Made by a program: the position numbers and the translations under genes
The notes under the pieces: model-generated
Databases searched by the model: none
What the model saw: only the letters and a program-made list of their open reading frames with translations
What the model was told of the DNA's origin: nothing
Shown here: positions 40,729 through 49,645 of the stretch, piece by piece
Layout of the letters: each line of letters begins with the position of its first letter
Position numbering within the stretch: position 1 is the first letter of the stretch
DNA from: JAYWXI01 sp036016955
GTDB taxonomy: Bacteria > Bacteroidota > Bacteroidia > Flavobacteriales > Weeksellaceae
DNA: 64,000 nt
Direction of reading: 5' to 3'
Assembly (NCBI RefSeq): GCF_036016955.1
Contig: NZ_JAYWXI010000009.1
Span: 62,001-126,000 of the forward strand

Positions 40729-42321
40729 ATGAAGATTTGTAATCGAAAAACAGTGGCTTTTCTTTTGGCTTCTGCATTGGGTGTTTCTTGTGGGACGCCG
40801 CGTAAGGGTAGCGAAGTGGCGAAGCCTTCCTCGGCTTACCAAACTACCTCAGTTGTTCCTTCGGAAGCAGCCAAACCTCAACCTCAGGCTAAGACGGACG
40901 TTTTGGCGAATTTAAAATTACCGGAGGTTCGGCGGGAGTTTCGTGCGGCTTGGGTAGCAACGGTGGCCAATATCAACTGGCCTTCCAAGAACACGTTGTC
41001 TACGGAGGAGCAGAAGGCGGAAGCGATTGAGATTCTTGATAAGCTGAAAGCGGCCAATTTCAATGCGGTGATTTTTCAAGCGAGACCTTCGGCGGATGCT
41101 TTCTACAAGAGTGATCTTGAACCTTGGTCGTATTTTCTTACCGGCGAGGTGGGAAGGGCGCCCTATCCTTACTATGATCCGTTGGCGTTCTGGATTGAGC
41201 AGGCGCATTTGAGGGGGATGGAGCTTCACGTTTGGTTGAACCCTTACCGTGCGCACCATACGTCGGGCGGGGCGGTTACGGAACAGAGCATGGCTAAGAA
41301 GATGGGGGAGGCGACTTACAAGCTGCGTAACGGGATGTACTGGATGGATCCTTCCGATGCTAAGGTTCAGGATCATGCTTCGGCGGTTATTCGGGATTTG
41401 GTGAGGCGTTACGATATTGATGCGGTTCATATTGACGATTATTTTTATCCGTATAAGGAGTATAATGGCGGTCGGGATTTTCCCGATACGCGGACTTGGG
41501 AGGTTTATTCCAAATCTGGCGGAACTTTATCTCGGGCAGATTGGCGTCGGGCGAATGTCAATAAGTTTATTAAGAGGATTCATGAGGAGATTAAAGCGGA
41601 AAAACCCTACGTTAAGTTTGGGATTTCTCCGTTTGGGATTTGGAAATCGGGATATCCTCAGGGGACGACGGGGCTTTCGCAGTACGATGAGCTTTATGCG
41701 GATGCTAAGCTTTGGCTGAATGAGGGGTGGTGCGATTATTATTCGCCTCAATTGTATTGGAAGGAAGGTGGTGGACAGAGTTTTTCGGCTTTGCTAAAGT
41801 GGTGGCAGCAGGAAAATTATAAGAATGTTCACCTTTGGCCGGGACTTAATACGGTGGGAATTCGCGGGGTGTCGGATAAGACGGCGGAAATTGTGGGGCA
41901 AATTCAAACGACGCGGGAGTTGGTGCCTCGCAGTTGTGGGGCGGTTCATTACAGTATGGACGGCATTTCTAAAAATCCGTCGATGTTTGCGGCATTGCAG
42001 GAGCTTTATAAGGAGAAAGCTTTGGTGCCAGCCAGTCCCTGGATTAAGACATCAGCGGTTTTGAAGCCTGAGATTACAGCGAAAAAACAAGGGGCTTCCG
42101 TTCATGTTTCGTGGCTTTCGAGGGATGAAGCACAGGTGAGGCATTGGATTCTTTATGCGCAATACGGAACACACTGGGAGACGGAGTTGTTGGATCGGGT
42201 GGTGGACACACGGTTGTTGCCGATGACTAAATCGGGGCAAACGCTTAAGGTGGTAGCGCTTAGGGCGGTAGACCGACTTTCCAACGAAAGCGACTATGCG
42301 GCGTTAAAAGTTTCTAACTAA
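40729..42321 (+). CDS. GH10-like (GHL10/DUF187) lipoprotein
   Basis: 530 residues from the ATG at 40729; the longer frame from 40627 runs through the promoter. The signal peptide ends in a lipobox (LASALGVSC). The catalytic-type TIM barrel of the GHL10 family begins EFRAAWVATVANINWPS and includes DAVHIDDYFYPY and CDYYSPQLYWKEGGG, with acidic residues on strand ends. The C-terminal ~90 residues look like a fibronectin-type domain. Members are thought to cut glycans, possibly peptidoglycan, but the substrate here is unknown. Confidence 0.85.
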   Translation: MKICNRKTVAFLLASALGVSCGTPRKGSEVAKPSSAYQTTSVVPSEAAKPQPQAKTDVLANLKLPEVRREFRAAWVATVANINWPSKNTLSTEEQKAEAIEILDKLKAANFNAVIFQARPSADAFYKSDLEPWSYFLTGEVGRAPYPYYDPLAFWIEQAHLRGMELHVWLNPYRAHHTSGGAVTEQSMAKKMGEATYKLRNGMYWMDPSDAKVQDHASAVIRDLVRRYDIDAVHIDDYFYPYKEYNGGRDFPDTRTWEVYSKSGGTLSRADWRRANVNKFIKRIHEEIKAEKPYVKFGISPFGIWKSGYPQGTTGLSQYDELYADAKLWLNEGWCDYYSPQLYWKEGGGQSFSALLKWWQQENYKNVHLWPGLNTVGIRGVSDKTAEIVGQIQTTRELVPRSCGAVHYSMDGISKNPSMFAALQELYKEKALVPASPWIKTSAVLKPEITAKKQGASVHVSWLSRDEAQVRHWILYAQYGTHWETELLDRVVDTRLLPMTKSGQTLKVVALRAVDRLSNESDYAALKVSN

Positions 42322-42487
42322 CAGGGTTTGTCATTGCTTTATTTTTGGCTGGAAGTTTATTTATGGTATAAAATCTTTTTTATTCGGATATTATTTGTAC
42401 CTTGCGGCCGTTATTTAAAAAGAAATCAATTAATGTTCTGCGTTTGTTGACTTTCCTATTTATTTAATTTCAACAAACATTTTTATT

Positions 42488-42784
42488 ATGAACATTTTTA
42501 TTTCAAATCTCAACTACTCTACGGTTGAGTCCGAGCTTCAAGCGTTGTTCGAGAATTACGGTGATGTGCAATCTGCAAAGATTATTATGGATAGGGAAAC
42601 CGGTCGTAGCCGTGGGTTTGGTTTTGTGGAGATGCCCAGCAATAGCGAGGCTAACCGTGCGATAGAGGAGCTTAATCAGCAGGAGTTTAAGCAGAAAGTG
42701 CTTAACGTGTCCGAAGCTAGGCCGCGGGAAGAAAGACCGAGAACTTTTGGTTATTCGGGATTTCGTGGAGAGCGAAGAGGCTAA
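42488..42784 (+). CDS. RNA-recognition-motif protein
   Basis: 98 residues: one RRM and a short Arg/Gly tail. RNP2 is IFISNL (3-8) and RNP1 is RGFGFVEM (about 39-46); the tail has RPREERPRTFGYSGFRGERRG. Bacteroidetes carry several such small RNA-binding proteins and they are important in RNA regulation there. A leader of more than 60 bases precedes the ATG. A strong bidirectional hairpin follows at 42833. Confidence 0.93.
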   Translation: MNIFISNLNYSTVESELQALFENYGDVQSAKIIMDRETGRSRGFGFVEMPSNSEANRAIEELNQQEFKQKVLNVSEARPREERPRTFGYSGFRGERRG

Positions 42785-42832
42785 TGTTTGGCGATAAATC
42801 TTAAGGCTTTCGGGCTGGCTGGATAAAATAAA

Positions 42833-42862
42833 AAACTTCAGAAATTATTTCTGAAGTTTTTT
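42833..42862. terminator. bidirectional terminator between RRM gene and prfC
   Basis: AAACTTCAGAAA-TTA-TTTCTGAAGTTT with T tract on one side and A tract on the other; it ends both the rightward RRM gene and the leftward prfC. Confidence 0.92.
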
Positions 42863-42882
42863 TGTTTTTTACCCTCGTTTCA

Positions 42883-44481
42883 CTACTGAGGAGAGTTAAA
42901 TTCACTGATAAAATGGAGTTTGATATTAGGGAATTTTTCCTGAGTCATGTGAATGGTGAAGGAGGAATCCGCCAAAAAGACCAGTTGGTTGTATTTGTCT
43001 CGGGCGAGAAACCTTTGCTTTAATTTTGCAAATTCTTTGAATTCTTCTGACTTTTCGTCGGCTTCTACCCAGCAGGCTTTGTGGATGGAAAGCGGTTCGT
43101 AAGAGCATTTGGCTCCGTATTCGTGCTCCAATCGGTATTGGATAACCTCGTATTGGAGGGCGCCTACGGTTCCGATGATTTTTCTTCCGTTCATTTCCAG
43201 GGTGAAGAGCTGGGCAACGCCTTCGTCCATGAGTTGGTCGATGCCTTTGGCCAGTTGTTTTGCTTTCAGAGGATCGTCGTTATTGATGTAGCGGAAATGT
43301 TCGGGGGAAAAGTTCGGGATGCCTTTGAAGTTTAGTTTTTCGCCGGCGGTAAGGGTGTCTCCAATTCGGAAGTTCCCCGTATCGTGAAGGCCGACAATAT
43401 CGCCGGGGAAACTTTCGTCCACGACTTCTTTTTTGTCTGCAAAAAAGGCATTGGGAGAGGCAAATTTCATTTTTTTGCCTTCTCTTACCAGCAGGTAGTT
43501 TTCGTTTCTTTTGAAGGTTCCCGAAACAATTTTAACAAAGGCAAGGCGGTCGCGGTGTTTGGGATCCATGTTGGCATGAATTTTAAAAACAAAACCGGTG
43601 AAGTTTTTTTCATCGGGTTTTACCTCACGCACGTCAGAGGCTTTGGGCTGGGGCATTGGAGCGATTTCGATAAAGGCGTCGAGCAGCTCTCTTACCCCGA
43701 AATTATTAAGTGCCGAACCAAAGAAAACCGGTTGGAGTTTGCCATCCATGTAGTCCTGACGGTTAAATTCAGGGTAGATGGTTTCGACCAGTTCCAGTTC
43801 TTCCCGAAGTGTGGCGGAGGCTTTTTCGCCGAGAAGTTTATCGACTTCGGGCGATTGAAGGTCGTCGATTTTGACGGATTGTCCTACTTTTTGTTTTTTT
43901 TCTTCCAAGAAGAATTCGATGTTCTTTTCCCAAAGGTTATAAATGCCTTGAAAGTCGCTTCCCATACCGATCGGCAGGGATAGCGGAGTAACGGTAAGTC
44001 CCAGTTTTTGTTCCACTTCGTCGAGCAGGTCAAAGGCGTCTTTTCCTTCTCGGTCCAGTTTGTTGATGAATACCAACATCGGGATGTTTCGCATACGGCA
44101 GACCTGAACCAACTTTTCGGTTTGTTCTTCCACCCCTTTTGCGACGTCAATCACTACGATTACTGAATCAACCGCCGTGAGCGTGCGGTAGGTGTCTTCT
44201 GCAAAGTCTTTGTGCCCCGGGGTATCCAGGATATTAATTTTATACCCCTTGTATTCAAAAGCCAAGACCGAGGTAGCCACGGAGATTCCTCTTTGTCTTT
44301 CGATTTCCATGAAGTCGGAGGTGGCGCCTTTTTTTATTTTGTTGGATTTTACGGCACCAGCTTCCTGAATGGCTCCCCCAAAGAGAAGGAGTTTTTCGGT
44401 AAGGGTGGTTTTCCCGGCATCGGGGTGAGAGATGATGCCGAAAGTTTTACGTTTCTGTATTTCTTTTAATAAATCGGACAT
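42883..44481 (-). CDS. prfC: peptide chain release factor 3
   Basis: 532 residues, full length. GTPase motifs: G1 SHPDAGKTTLTEK (residues 18-30), G3 DTPGHKDF, G4 NKLDRE. The tail has the RF3-specific domains (GTFKRNENYLLVREGKK; QYEVIQYRLEHEYGA). RF3 uses GTP to release RF1/RF2 from the ribosome after termination. It is alone on the minus strand between divergent and convergent neighbours. Confidence 0.97.
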   Translation of the reverse strand: MSDLLKEIQKRKTFGIISHPDAGKTTLTEKLLLFGGAIQEAGAVKSNKIKKGATSDFMEIERQRGISVATSVLAFEYKGYKINILDTPGHKDFAEDTYRTLTAVDSVIVVIDVAKGVEEQTEKLVQVCRMRNIPMLVFINKLDREGKDAFDLLDEVEQKLGLTVTPLSLPIGMGSDFQGIYNLWEKNIEFFLEEKKQKVGQSVKIDDLQSPEVDKLLGEKASATLREELELVETIYPEFNRQDYMDGKLQPVFFGSALNNFGVRELLDAFIEIAPMPQPKASDVREVKPDEKNFTGFVFKIHANMDPKHRDRLAFVKIVSGTFKRNENYLLVREGKKMKFASPNAFFADKKEVVDESFPGDIVGLHDTGNFRIGDTLTAGEKLNFKGIPNFSPEHFRYINNDDPLKAKQLAKGIDQLMDEGVAQLFTLEMNGRKIIGTVGALQYEVIQYRLEHEYGAKCSYEPLSIHKACWVEADEKSEEFKEFAKLKQRFLARDKYNQLVFLADSSFTIHMTQEKFPNIKLHFISEFNSPQ

Positions 44482-44580
44482 AGCAAAGTTTATGGGCGCA
44501 AAAATCGTGATTTTTACCGAGATTAAAAAACGGGGCAGGTTTTGTTTTTTTATATCTTTGCCTTCGTTACATTTAGTTGC

Positions 44581-45420
44581 ATGAACAAATCAAAACATCG
44601 GCCGTTGCCTCGTTATACGTTTGGCTGGTTGGAAGGGCTGGTTCTTTTCGGAGGGGCATTTGTGCCTGCTTTGGGCTTTTCGTTTGTGGAGGCTTTGAGC
44701 TTAATGGTTTTCCATCGTTCGGTTCAGTATAATGATTATTTCGTGATTCTGAGTACTTTGGCCATGTGGATCGGAGCGATTGGGGCTTTTGATTACTTTG
44801 TTTGCCGTAAGCAGACGGGGCAGCGGCTGAGGTTTAATTTTTCTACCCGTAATTTTTCCACGTACGCCATGATTTTTCCGATGATGTTCGGGATGATGCT
44901 GGTTTCGGAGTTTGTAACGACGCTCATTCCCACGCAGGGGCTTTTCTTTGGCAGGATGTACGCTTTTTTTTCCCAATTAATGGCTCAGATTTCGGGAAGC
45001 CCTTTGAGGATGGTCGTGCTGGCGGTGATTGTTGCTCCTATTTTTGAAGAAATGGTTTTTCGGGGTATTATTCAGAAAGGGCTTATCAATAAAGGGATGA
45101 ATCCTCGGCGGGCGATTGGGATTGCGGCGTTGATTTTTGGTTTGGTTCACGGGAATCCGTGGCAATTGGTCGGAGCCGTGCTTTTGGGGTATGTGTTGGG
45201 ATTGGTTTATTACAAGACTAAATCTTTATTAATGCCTATTTTGCTTCATGCCTTTAATAATGGAGTGGCGGTGGCTTTGCTTATGGTTGGGGATTCGGAA
45301 CGTTTTTCGGATAGCTTTGGACTTTCGCGGTATGTAATTTTAGGGGCGGGGCTTTTAATTTTTGCGGTATTTTATTATTTATTCATTTATAAATTTGATA
45401 TTCATCATTCAGACTCATGA
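44581..45420 (+). CDS. CPBP-family intramembrane metalloprotease
   Basis: 279 residues from the ATG at 44581 (MNKSKHRPLPRYTFGW), preceded by a TATCTTTG box at 44553-44560. About eight membrane helices. CPBP (Abi) motifs: EEMVFRG (motif 1), FGLVHGNPW (motif 2) and HAFNN near the end, with Glu and His zinc ligands present. These proteases process membrane proteins or prenylated substrates; some give phage or bacteriocin resistance. The stop overlaps the rdgB start by four bases, so the genes are coupled. Confidence 0.9.
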   Translation: MNKSKHRPLPRYTFGWLEGLVLFGGAFVPALGFSFVEALSLMVFHRSVQYNDYFVILSTLAMWIGAIGAFDYFVCRKQTGQRLRFNFSTRNFSTYAMIFPMMFGMMLVSEFVTTLIPTQGLFFGRMYAFFSQLMAQISGSPLRMVVLAVIVAPIFEEMVFRGIIQKGLINKGMNPRRAIGIAALIFGLVHGNPWQLVGAVLLGYVLGLVYYKTKSLLMPILLHAFNNGVAVALLMVGDSERFSDSFGLSRYVILGAGLLIFAVFYYLFIYKFDIHHSDS

Positions 45421-46004
45421 CGGAATTATTGGTAGCGACGCATAATGCGCACAAAAAAGAGGAAATCCAGCAGATGTTGGGCGAAGGTTTTTGGGTTCGG
45501 TCTCTTGCGGACTACGATTTGCATGAAGAAATCGTGGAAGACGGAAATACGTTTAGCGAAAATGCTAAAATTAAGGCCAAATATTGTTTTGAGAAGACAG
45601 GGATTCCGAGTTTGGGGGACGATTCCGGTTTGGTGGTGGAAGCTTTGGATGGGCGTCCCGGGATTTTTTCGGCGCGTTATGCCGGGGATCATGATTTCGG
45701 TAAGAATATTGCCAAAGTGTTGGAGGAGATGAATGGGAAGACAAATCGGCGGGCTTATTTTGTGACGGTACTTTGTTATTATTCCGAGGCGGGTGCTTCT
45801 TATTTTGAAGGGCGGGTTTATGGGAATTTGTTGGCTGAAAACAAAGGGCATAAGGGCTTTGGGTACGATCCGATTTTTGTTCCTGAAGGGCACGAGATTA
45901 CCTTTGCGCAGATGGAAGCCGAAGAGAAAAATCAGATCAGCCACCGGCGTCGGGCGATGGATGATTTCTTGATGTTTTTGGCTTCAAAGGAGTCCGAAAA
46001 ATAA
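45417..46004 (+). CDS. rdgB: XTP/dITP pyrophosphatase (RdgB/HAM1)
   Basis: 195 residues, normal length. Motifs: LLVATHNAHKKEEI with the Asn/Lys substrate contacts, GDDSGLVVEALDGRPGIFSARYAG with catalytic Asp, GFGYDPIFVP and SHRRRAM near the end. It hydrolyses deaminated purine nucleotides (XTP, dITP) and so cleans the nucleotide pool. Coupled to the upstream CPBP gene by ATGA overlap. Confidence 0.96.
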   Translation: MTELLVATHNAHKKEEIQQMLGEGFWVRSLADYDLHEEIVEDGNTFSENAKIKAKYCFEKTGIPSLGDDSGLVVEALDGRPGIFSARYAGDHDFGKNIAKVLEEMNGKTNRRAYFVTVLCYYSEAGASYFEGRVYGNLLAENKGHKGFGYDPIFVPEGHEITFAQMEAEEKNQISHRRRAMDDFLMFLASKESEK

Positions 46005-46035
46005 AGATAGCGGTCGGCTTCTATTCTTAATTTGT

Positions 46036-46043
46036 TACCTTTG
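46036..46043 (+). promoter_or_regulatory. -7 element of rnz
   Basis: TACCTTTG, a full consensus match, 32 bases before the proposed TTG start of rnz. Confidence 0.5.
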
Positions 46044-46075
46044 CGTTATTGTTTAATGGATTAAATATTAGTTTA

Positions 46076-46993
46076 TTGGGAACTTATCTTACGATTTTGG
46101 GGTTTAATTCGGCTATACCGACGGTTAATTCTTCACCGACGGCTCAGTTGTTGGAGATGGAAGAGCGTCATTTTCTCATCGATTGCGGGGAGGGGACGCA
46201 GGTTCAGCTTCGTAAGGCAAAAGCCCGTTTTTCTAAGATTAACCATATTTTTATTTCGCATCTTCATGGGGATCATTGTTTCGGTTTGCCGGGGCTGATT
46301 GCCAGTTTTCGTTTGTTGGGTCGGGAAACGCCGCTTCATGTTTACGGGCCCAAGGGAATTAAGGAAATGCTGGAAACGATTTTTCGTTTGACTGAAACGC
46401 ATCAGGGGTTTGAGGTGGTTTACCACGAGTTGGACAAGACTTATTCGGAGAAAATATACGAAGACAAGAGGGTTGAGGTTTATACGATTCCTTTGGATCA
46501 TCGGATTTATTGCAACGGGTATCTTTTTCGGGAAAAGCCTAAGGAGAGGCATTTGAATATGGAGGAGATAACCAAGTATCCGGAAATTCAGGTTTGCGAT
46601 TATCAGCATTTGAAAAACGGAAAAGATTTTGTTCTCAGCGACGGCTATGTGCTAAAGAATGAGCATTTAACGCATCCGGCTTCGCCGTCGGTTTCTTATG
46701 CTTTTTGCAGTGATACGCGGTATTTGGAATCGGTGGTTCCCATCATCCGGGAGGTGGATGTTTTGTATCATGAGTCTACTTTTTTACACGATTTAAAAGA
46801 AATGGCAGACTATACGGGGCATACTACGGCATTAGAGGCGGCGCGCATTGCGAAGCAGGCGCAGGTCGGGAAATTGATTTTGGGGCATTTTTCCAATCGT
46901 TATTCGGATCTTTCGGTATTTACGGAGGAGGCTCGGCGTGTTTTTCCCAACACGGTTTTGCCGGTTCAATTGGAGCCGGTTCGTATAGGTTAG
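46076..46993 (+). CDS. rnz: ribonuclease Z, probable TTG start
   Basis: 305 residues if started at the TTG at 46076 (MGTYLTILGFNSAIP), which matches the usual N terminus of relatives; the nearby ATG at 46056 reads only two codons before a stop, and the longer frame uses another TTG at 46049. Metallo-beta-lactamase motif HLHGDHCFGLPGL, further ligands DTRYLE and HESTFL, then GHTTALEAA and LGHFSNRY. RNase Z trims tRNA 3' ends, needed where CCA is not encoded, as for the tRNA genes in this window. Confidence 0.92.
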   Translation: MGTYLTILGFNSAIPTVNSSPTAQLLEMEERHFLIDCGEGTQVQLRKAKARFSKINHIFISHLHGDHCFGLPGLIASFRLLGRETPLHVYGPKGIKEMLETIFRLTETHQGFEVVYHELDKTYSEKIYEDKRVEVYTIPLDHRIYCNGYLFREKPKERHLNMEEITKYPEIQVCDYQHLKNGKDFVLSDGYVLKNEHLTHPASPSVSYAFCSDTRYLESVVPIIREVDVLYHESTFLHDLKEMADYTGHTTALEAARIAKQAQVGKLILGHFSNRYSDLSVFTEEARRVFPNTVLPVQLEPVRIG

Positions 46994-47006
46994 TTTTCTA
47001 TTTCTC

Positions 47007-47771
47007 ATGACTTTAACGGAGCTAAAGGATTTTTTGGACGAGAAAGCGGATTGTTATAATCATCCGGATTTTATTTTGGAGGATCCGATTCAAATTCCTC
47101 ATCGTTTTTCGTTGCGGCAGGACGTAGAGATTTCGGCTTTTCTTACGGCGACTATTGCGTGGGGTAACCGCAAATCCATTATTAAGTCTGCGGAGAAGCT
47201 GTTGGATTACATGGGGCATTCGCCTTATGATTTTGTTGTTCATTCCCGCGAGTCCGACTGGGCTTTTTTTGAGGGGAAGCCTCTTCACCGAACGTTTAAT
47301 GGGGATGATTTGGCTCAGTTTATCCGAAATCTTCAGCGGCTTTACTCGGCTCAGGAAAGTTTGGAAGCGTATTTTCTTCTTCAGGAAGGGGAGGTGAATT
47401 TTTACCATTCGCTGCATCGTTTTAGGGAAGCTTTTCTCGGGGGGGAGCCGCACCGCTGCGCTAAGCATGTTAGTTCTACGTATAAGAATGCTTCGGCTAA
47501 ACGCCTGATGATGTTTTTGCGTTGGATGGTTCGTCGGGATCGTCGTGGGGTGGATTTTGGCTTATGGCAAAGGCTTGATCCGAAATATTTATCGGTTCCT
47601 TTGGATGTCCATACGGGCACTATTTCCCGCAAGCTGAACCTCATCCGCCGTAAACAAAACGATTGGAAAACGGTGGAGGAGTTGGATGAGGTTTTGCGCA
47701 AAATGGACGCTTCAGACCCGGCAAAATACGATTTTGCCTTGTTTGGACTTGGGGTGAGCGGGATGTTTTAG
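47007..47771 (+). CDS. TIGR02757-family protein
   Basis: 254 residues. The conserved blocks NHPDFILEDPIQIPHRF, DVEISAFLTATIAWGNRKSI, MFLRWMVRRD and DVHTG are those of TIGR02757, a Bacteroidetes-enriched family with a helical fold somewhat like HhH DNA glycosylases. No function is established. It is 14 bp behind rnz on the same strand, and its last four bases overlap the convergent antiporter gene. Confidence 0.9.
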   Translation: MTLTELKDFLDEKADCYNHPDFILEDPIQIPHRFSLRQDVEISAFLTATIAWGNRKSIIKSAEKLLDYMGHSPYDFVVHSRESDWAFFEGKPLHRTFNGDDLAQFIRNLQRLYSAQESLEAYFLLQEGEVNFYHSLHRFREAFLGGEPHRCAKHVSSTYKNASAKRLMMFLRWMVRRDRRGVDFGLWQRLDPKYLSVPLDVHTGTISRKLNLIRRKQNDWKTVEELDEVLRKMDASDPAKYDFALFGLGVSGMF

Positions 47772-49258
47772 AGCTCTCTTTGCGTGTTGTTTTTTAGCAC
47801 TTCTTCTACGGTTAAGAAATCTTCGTTGTTGTCGGAAAGGAGAATCAGCGAGTCTCCAGCCTGGATTTTGGTGGCTCCGTTAGGGGCGAAGAAGTGGTCG
47901 TCCCTCTGTACCAAAGCGATGAAGGCTTCTTTGGGCAGGTGCAGATCCACGACTTTTTTGTCTACCGCGGCGTAATCGGGATTTATTTTCAAACGTCTGA
48001 ATTTAGATTTAGGTTGGTAAGGCACGAGGTTTTCTTCCGTTGATACAGGGGCTTCGCCTTCCGAATCGTTTTCGGGGATGGCCACGTTCAGCCATTTGGC
48101 CACGACGGGAATGGTGGTGCCTTGCAGTAGGACGGAGGTCAACGAAATGAAAAATACGATGTTAAAAATCATATTGGCTTTTTCTACGCCGGCGATCAGG
48201 GGATAGGTCGCAAAAACGATAGGAACGGCTCCCCGAAGTCCGACCCAGGAAATGTAGAGCCTGCGGCGGTTTTTCATTTTGAAGAAGGCGGTGCTGAGAA
48301 ACACACTGACGGGTCTGGCTATGAAAATCAAAACGAACGAAATGATAAGACCGATGCCTACAACAGGAAGAATTTGGCTTGGGAAAACCAAAAGTCCTAA
48401 GGTAAGGAAGAGGATAATCTGCATCAGCCAAGCGAAACCGTCGTACATTTTGATGATGGAATTTTTATGGATGATATCTTGGTTTCCGAGATAAACGGCG
48501 CAGATGTAGATGGCAAGGAAGCCGTTGCCACCCAAGCGGTCTGTGGCCGAAAAGGTAATGAACATCAGGGCAATCACCAATACGGGGTAGAGGCCTTCAT
48601 AGCCTAACTCGATGCGGTTGATGATTAATTTGCTCAGCTTTCCGAAACCAAACCCCAAAATGGCTCCGAAGACCATTTGTTGTAGAAAGACGGAAATCAT
48701 GGAGGCTGGGTTCTGATCGGGATTAACCACCAAAGCGGTAAAGAGAATCGTCAGGACGTAAGCCATAGGGTCGTTACTTCCACTTTCCAGTTCGAGAGTG
48801 GGCTTCAGATTGCTTCGGAGATTGAGGTTGTTGGAACGCAAAATCGAAAATACGGCGGCGGCATCCGTGGAAGAAACAATGGAGCCGAGCAAAAGGCTTT
48901 CGTAAATGGTGAAATCGGTCAGGTAATAGACGAAAAGCCCCAAGGTAAATGCTGTGAGAAATACGCCCAGAGTGGAAAGCACCATCCCTTGTCCCAAAAT
49001 GGGTTTTACGGACTTCCAGTTGGTGTCTAACCCTCCTGAAAACAAGATGAAATTGAGCGAAACAATTCCGATGAATTGCGTGAGCTTGGGGTCGTTAAAG
49101 TGAATGCCACCCAAACCTTCCGAGCCGGCTAACATGCCAATTAGGAGGAAAATGATAAGGGTGGGAACCCCAAATTTATAGGCTCTGTTTCCAAAATAAA
49201 CACTGACGAATAATAATATTGATCCTATGAGTAAGAAACTCTCGGTGGTTAAATTCAT
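47768..49258 (-). CDS. potassium/proton antiporter (CvrA/NhaP2 type)
   Basis: 496 residues from the ATG at 49256-49258 (MNLTTESFLLIGSILL). Twelve to thirteen membrane helices of the CPA1 Na+/H+ exchanger fold, with the conserved SSTDAAAVFSIL and LELESGSNDPMAYVL. A cytosolic TrkA-C-like domain makes up the C terminus (AFIALVQRDDHFFAPNGATKIQAGDSLILL), which gates transport with small ligands. This domain order is that of the CvrA/NhaP2 potassium/proton antiporter. Convergent with the TIGR02757 gene. Confidence 0.92.
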   Translation of the reverse strand: MNLTTESFLLIGSILLFVSVYFGNRAYKFGVPTLIIFLLIGMLAGSEGLGGIHFNDPKLTQFIGIVSLNFILFSGGLDTNWKSVKPILGQGMVLSTLGVFLTAFTLGLFVYYLTDFTIYESLLLGSIVSSTDAAAVFSILRSNNLNLRSNLKPTLELESGSNDPMAYVLTILFTALVVNPDQNPASMISVFLQQMVFGAILGFGFGKLSKLIINRIELGYEGLYPVLVIALMFITFSATDRLGGNGFLAIYICAVYLGNQDIIHKNSIIKMYDGFAWLMQIILFLTLGLLVFPSQILPVVGIGLIISFVLIFIARPVSVFLSTAFFKMKNRRRLYISWVGLRGAVPIVFATYPLIAGVEKANMIFNIVFFISLTSVLLQGTTIPVVAKWLNVAIPENDSEGEAPVSTEENLVPYQPKSKFRRLKINPDYAAVDKKVVDLHLPKEAFIALVQRDDHFFAPNGATKIQAGDSLILLSDNNEDFLTVEEVLKNNTQREL

Positions 49259-49441
49259 GAAAAAATGCGATTTCTGCAAAAATACAATTTTTCGCCGATT
49301 AGAAACGAGGCAGGCAAAGATTTGAGGAGTGCTAAAGAGAGGTGATGGAAGAAAAAGGTTTAGTTTTGGAACCGAAGTGTAAAAATAAGAAACTGTAAAT
49401 CAGTTTTTAACGGATGGTGTAGTGAAAAAAAAAGATTTTTT

Positions 49442-49472
49442 TTTGCAGGAAATAAAAAAGTGCCTATATTTG
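49442..49472 (+). promoter_or_regulatory. promoter of tRNA-Asp
   Basis: TTTG at 49442-49445, 19-bp spacer, TATATTTG at 49465-49472: both boxes fully match the Bacteroidetes consensus. Confidence 0.85.
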
Positions 49473-49519
49473 CACCACCGAAAAGGAACGAAAGTCTTCG
49501 AGGCTTTTATTTCAGGTAG

Positions 49520-49593
49520 GATCCGGTAGTTCAGTTGGTTAGAATGCCGCCCTGTCACGGCGGAGGTCGCGGGTTCGAGTCCCGTCCGGATCG
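49520..49593 (+). tRNA. tRNA-Asp (GTC)
   Basis: Cloverleaf with acceptor GATCCGG/CCGGATC, D-loop AGTTCAGTTGGTTAGA, anticodon stem-loop CCGCCCTGTCACGGCGG with anticodon GTC, T-arm GCGGGTTCGAGTCCCGT, discriminator G. CCA is not encoded. Confidence 0.97.
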
Positions 49594-49597
49594 CAAA

Positions 49598-49623
49598 AAA
49601 GTCGCTAAAAAGCGACTTTTTTT
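49598..49623 (+). terminator. terminator after tRNA-Asp
   Basis: AAAGTCGCT-AAA-AGCGACTTT followed by T tract, five bases after the tRNA. Confidence 0.9.
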
Positions 49624-49645
49624 ATTTGGACTTCTTTTTTCTTTG

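Noticed and set aside
43384..43983. 199-aa plus-strand frame inside prfC
   Set aside because: Runs opposite the conserved release factor gene; no start context and no family.
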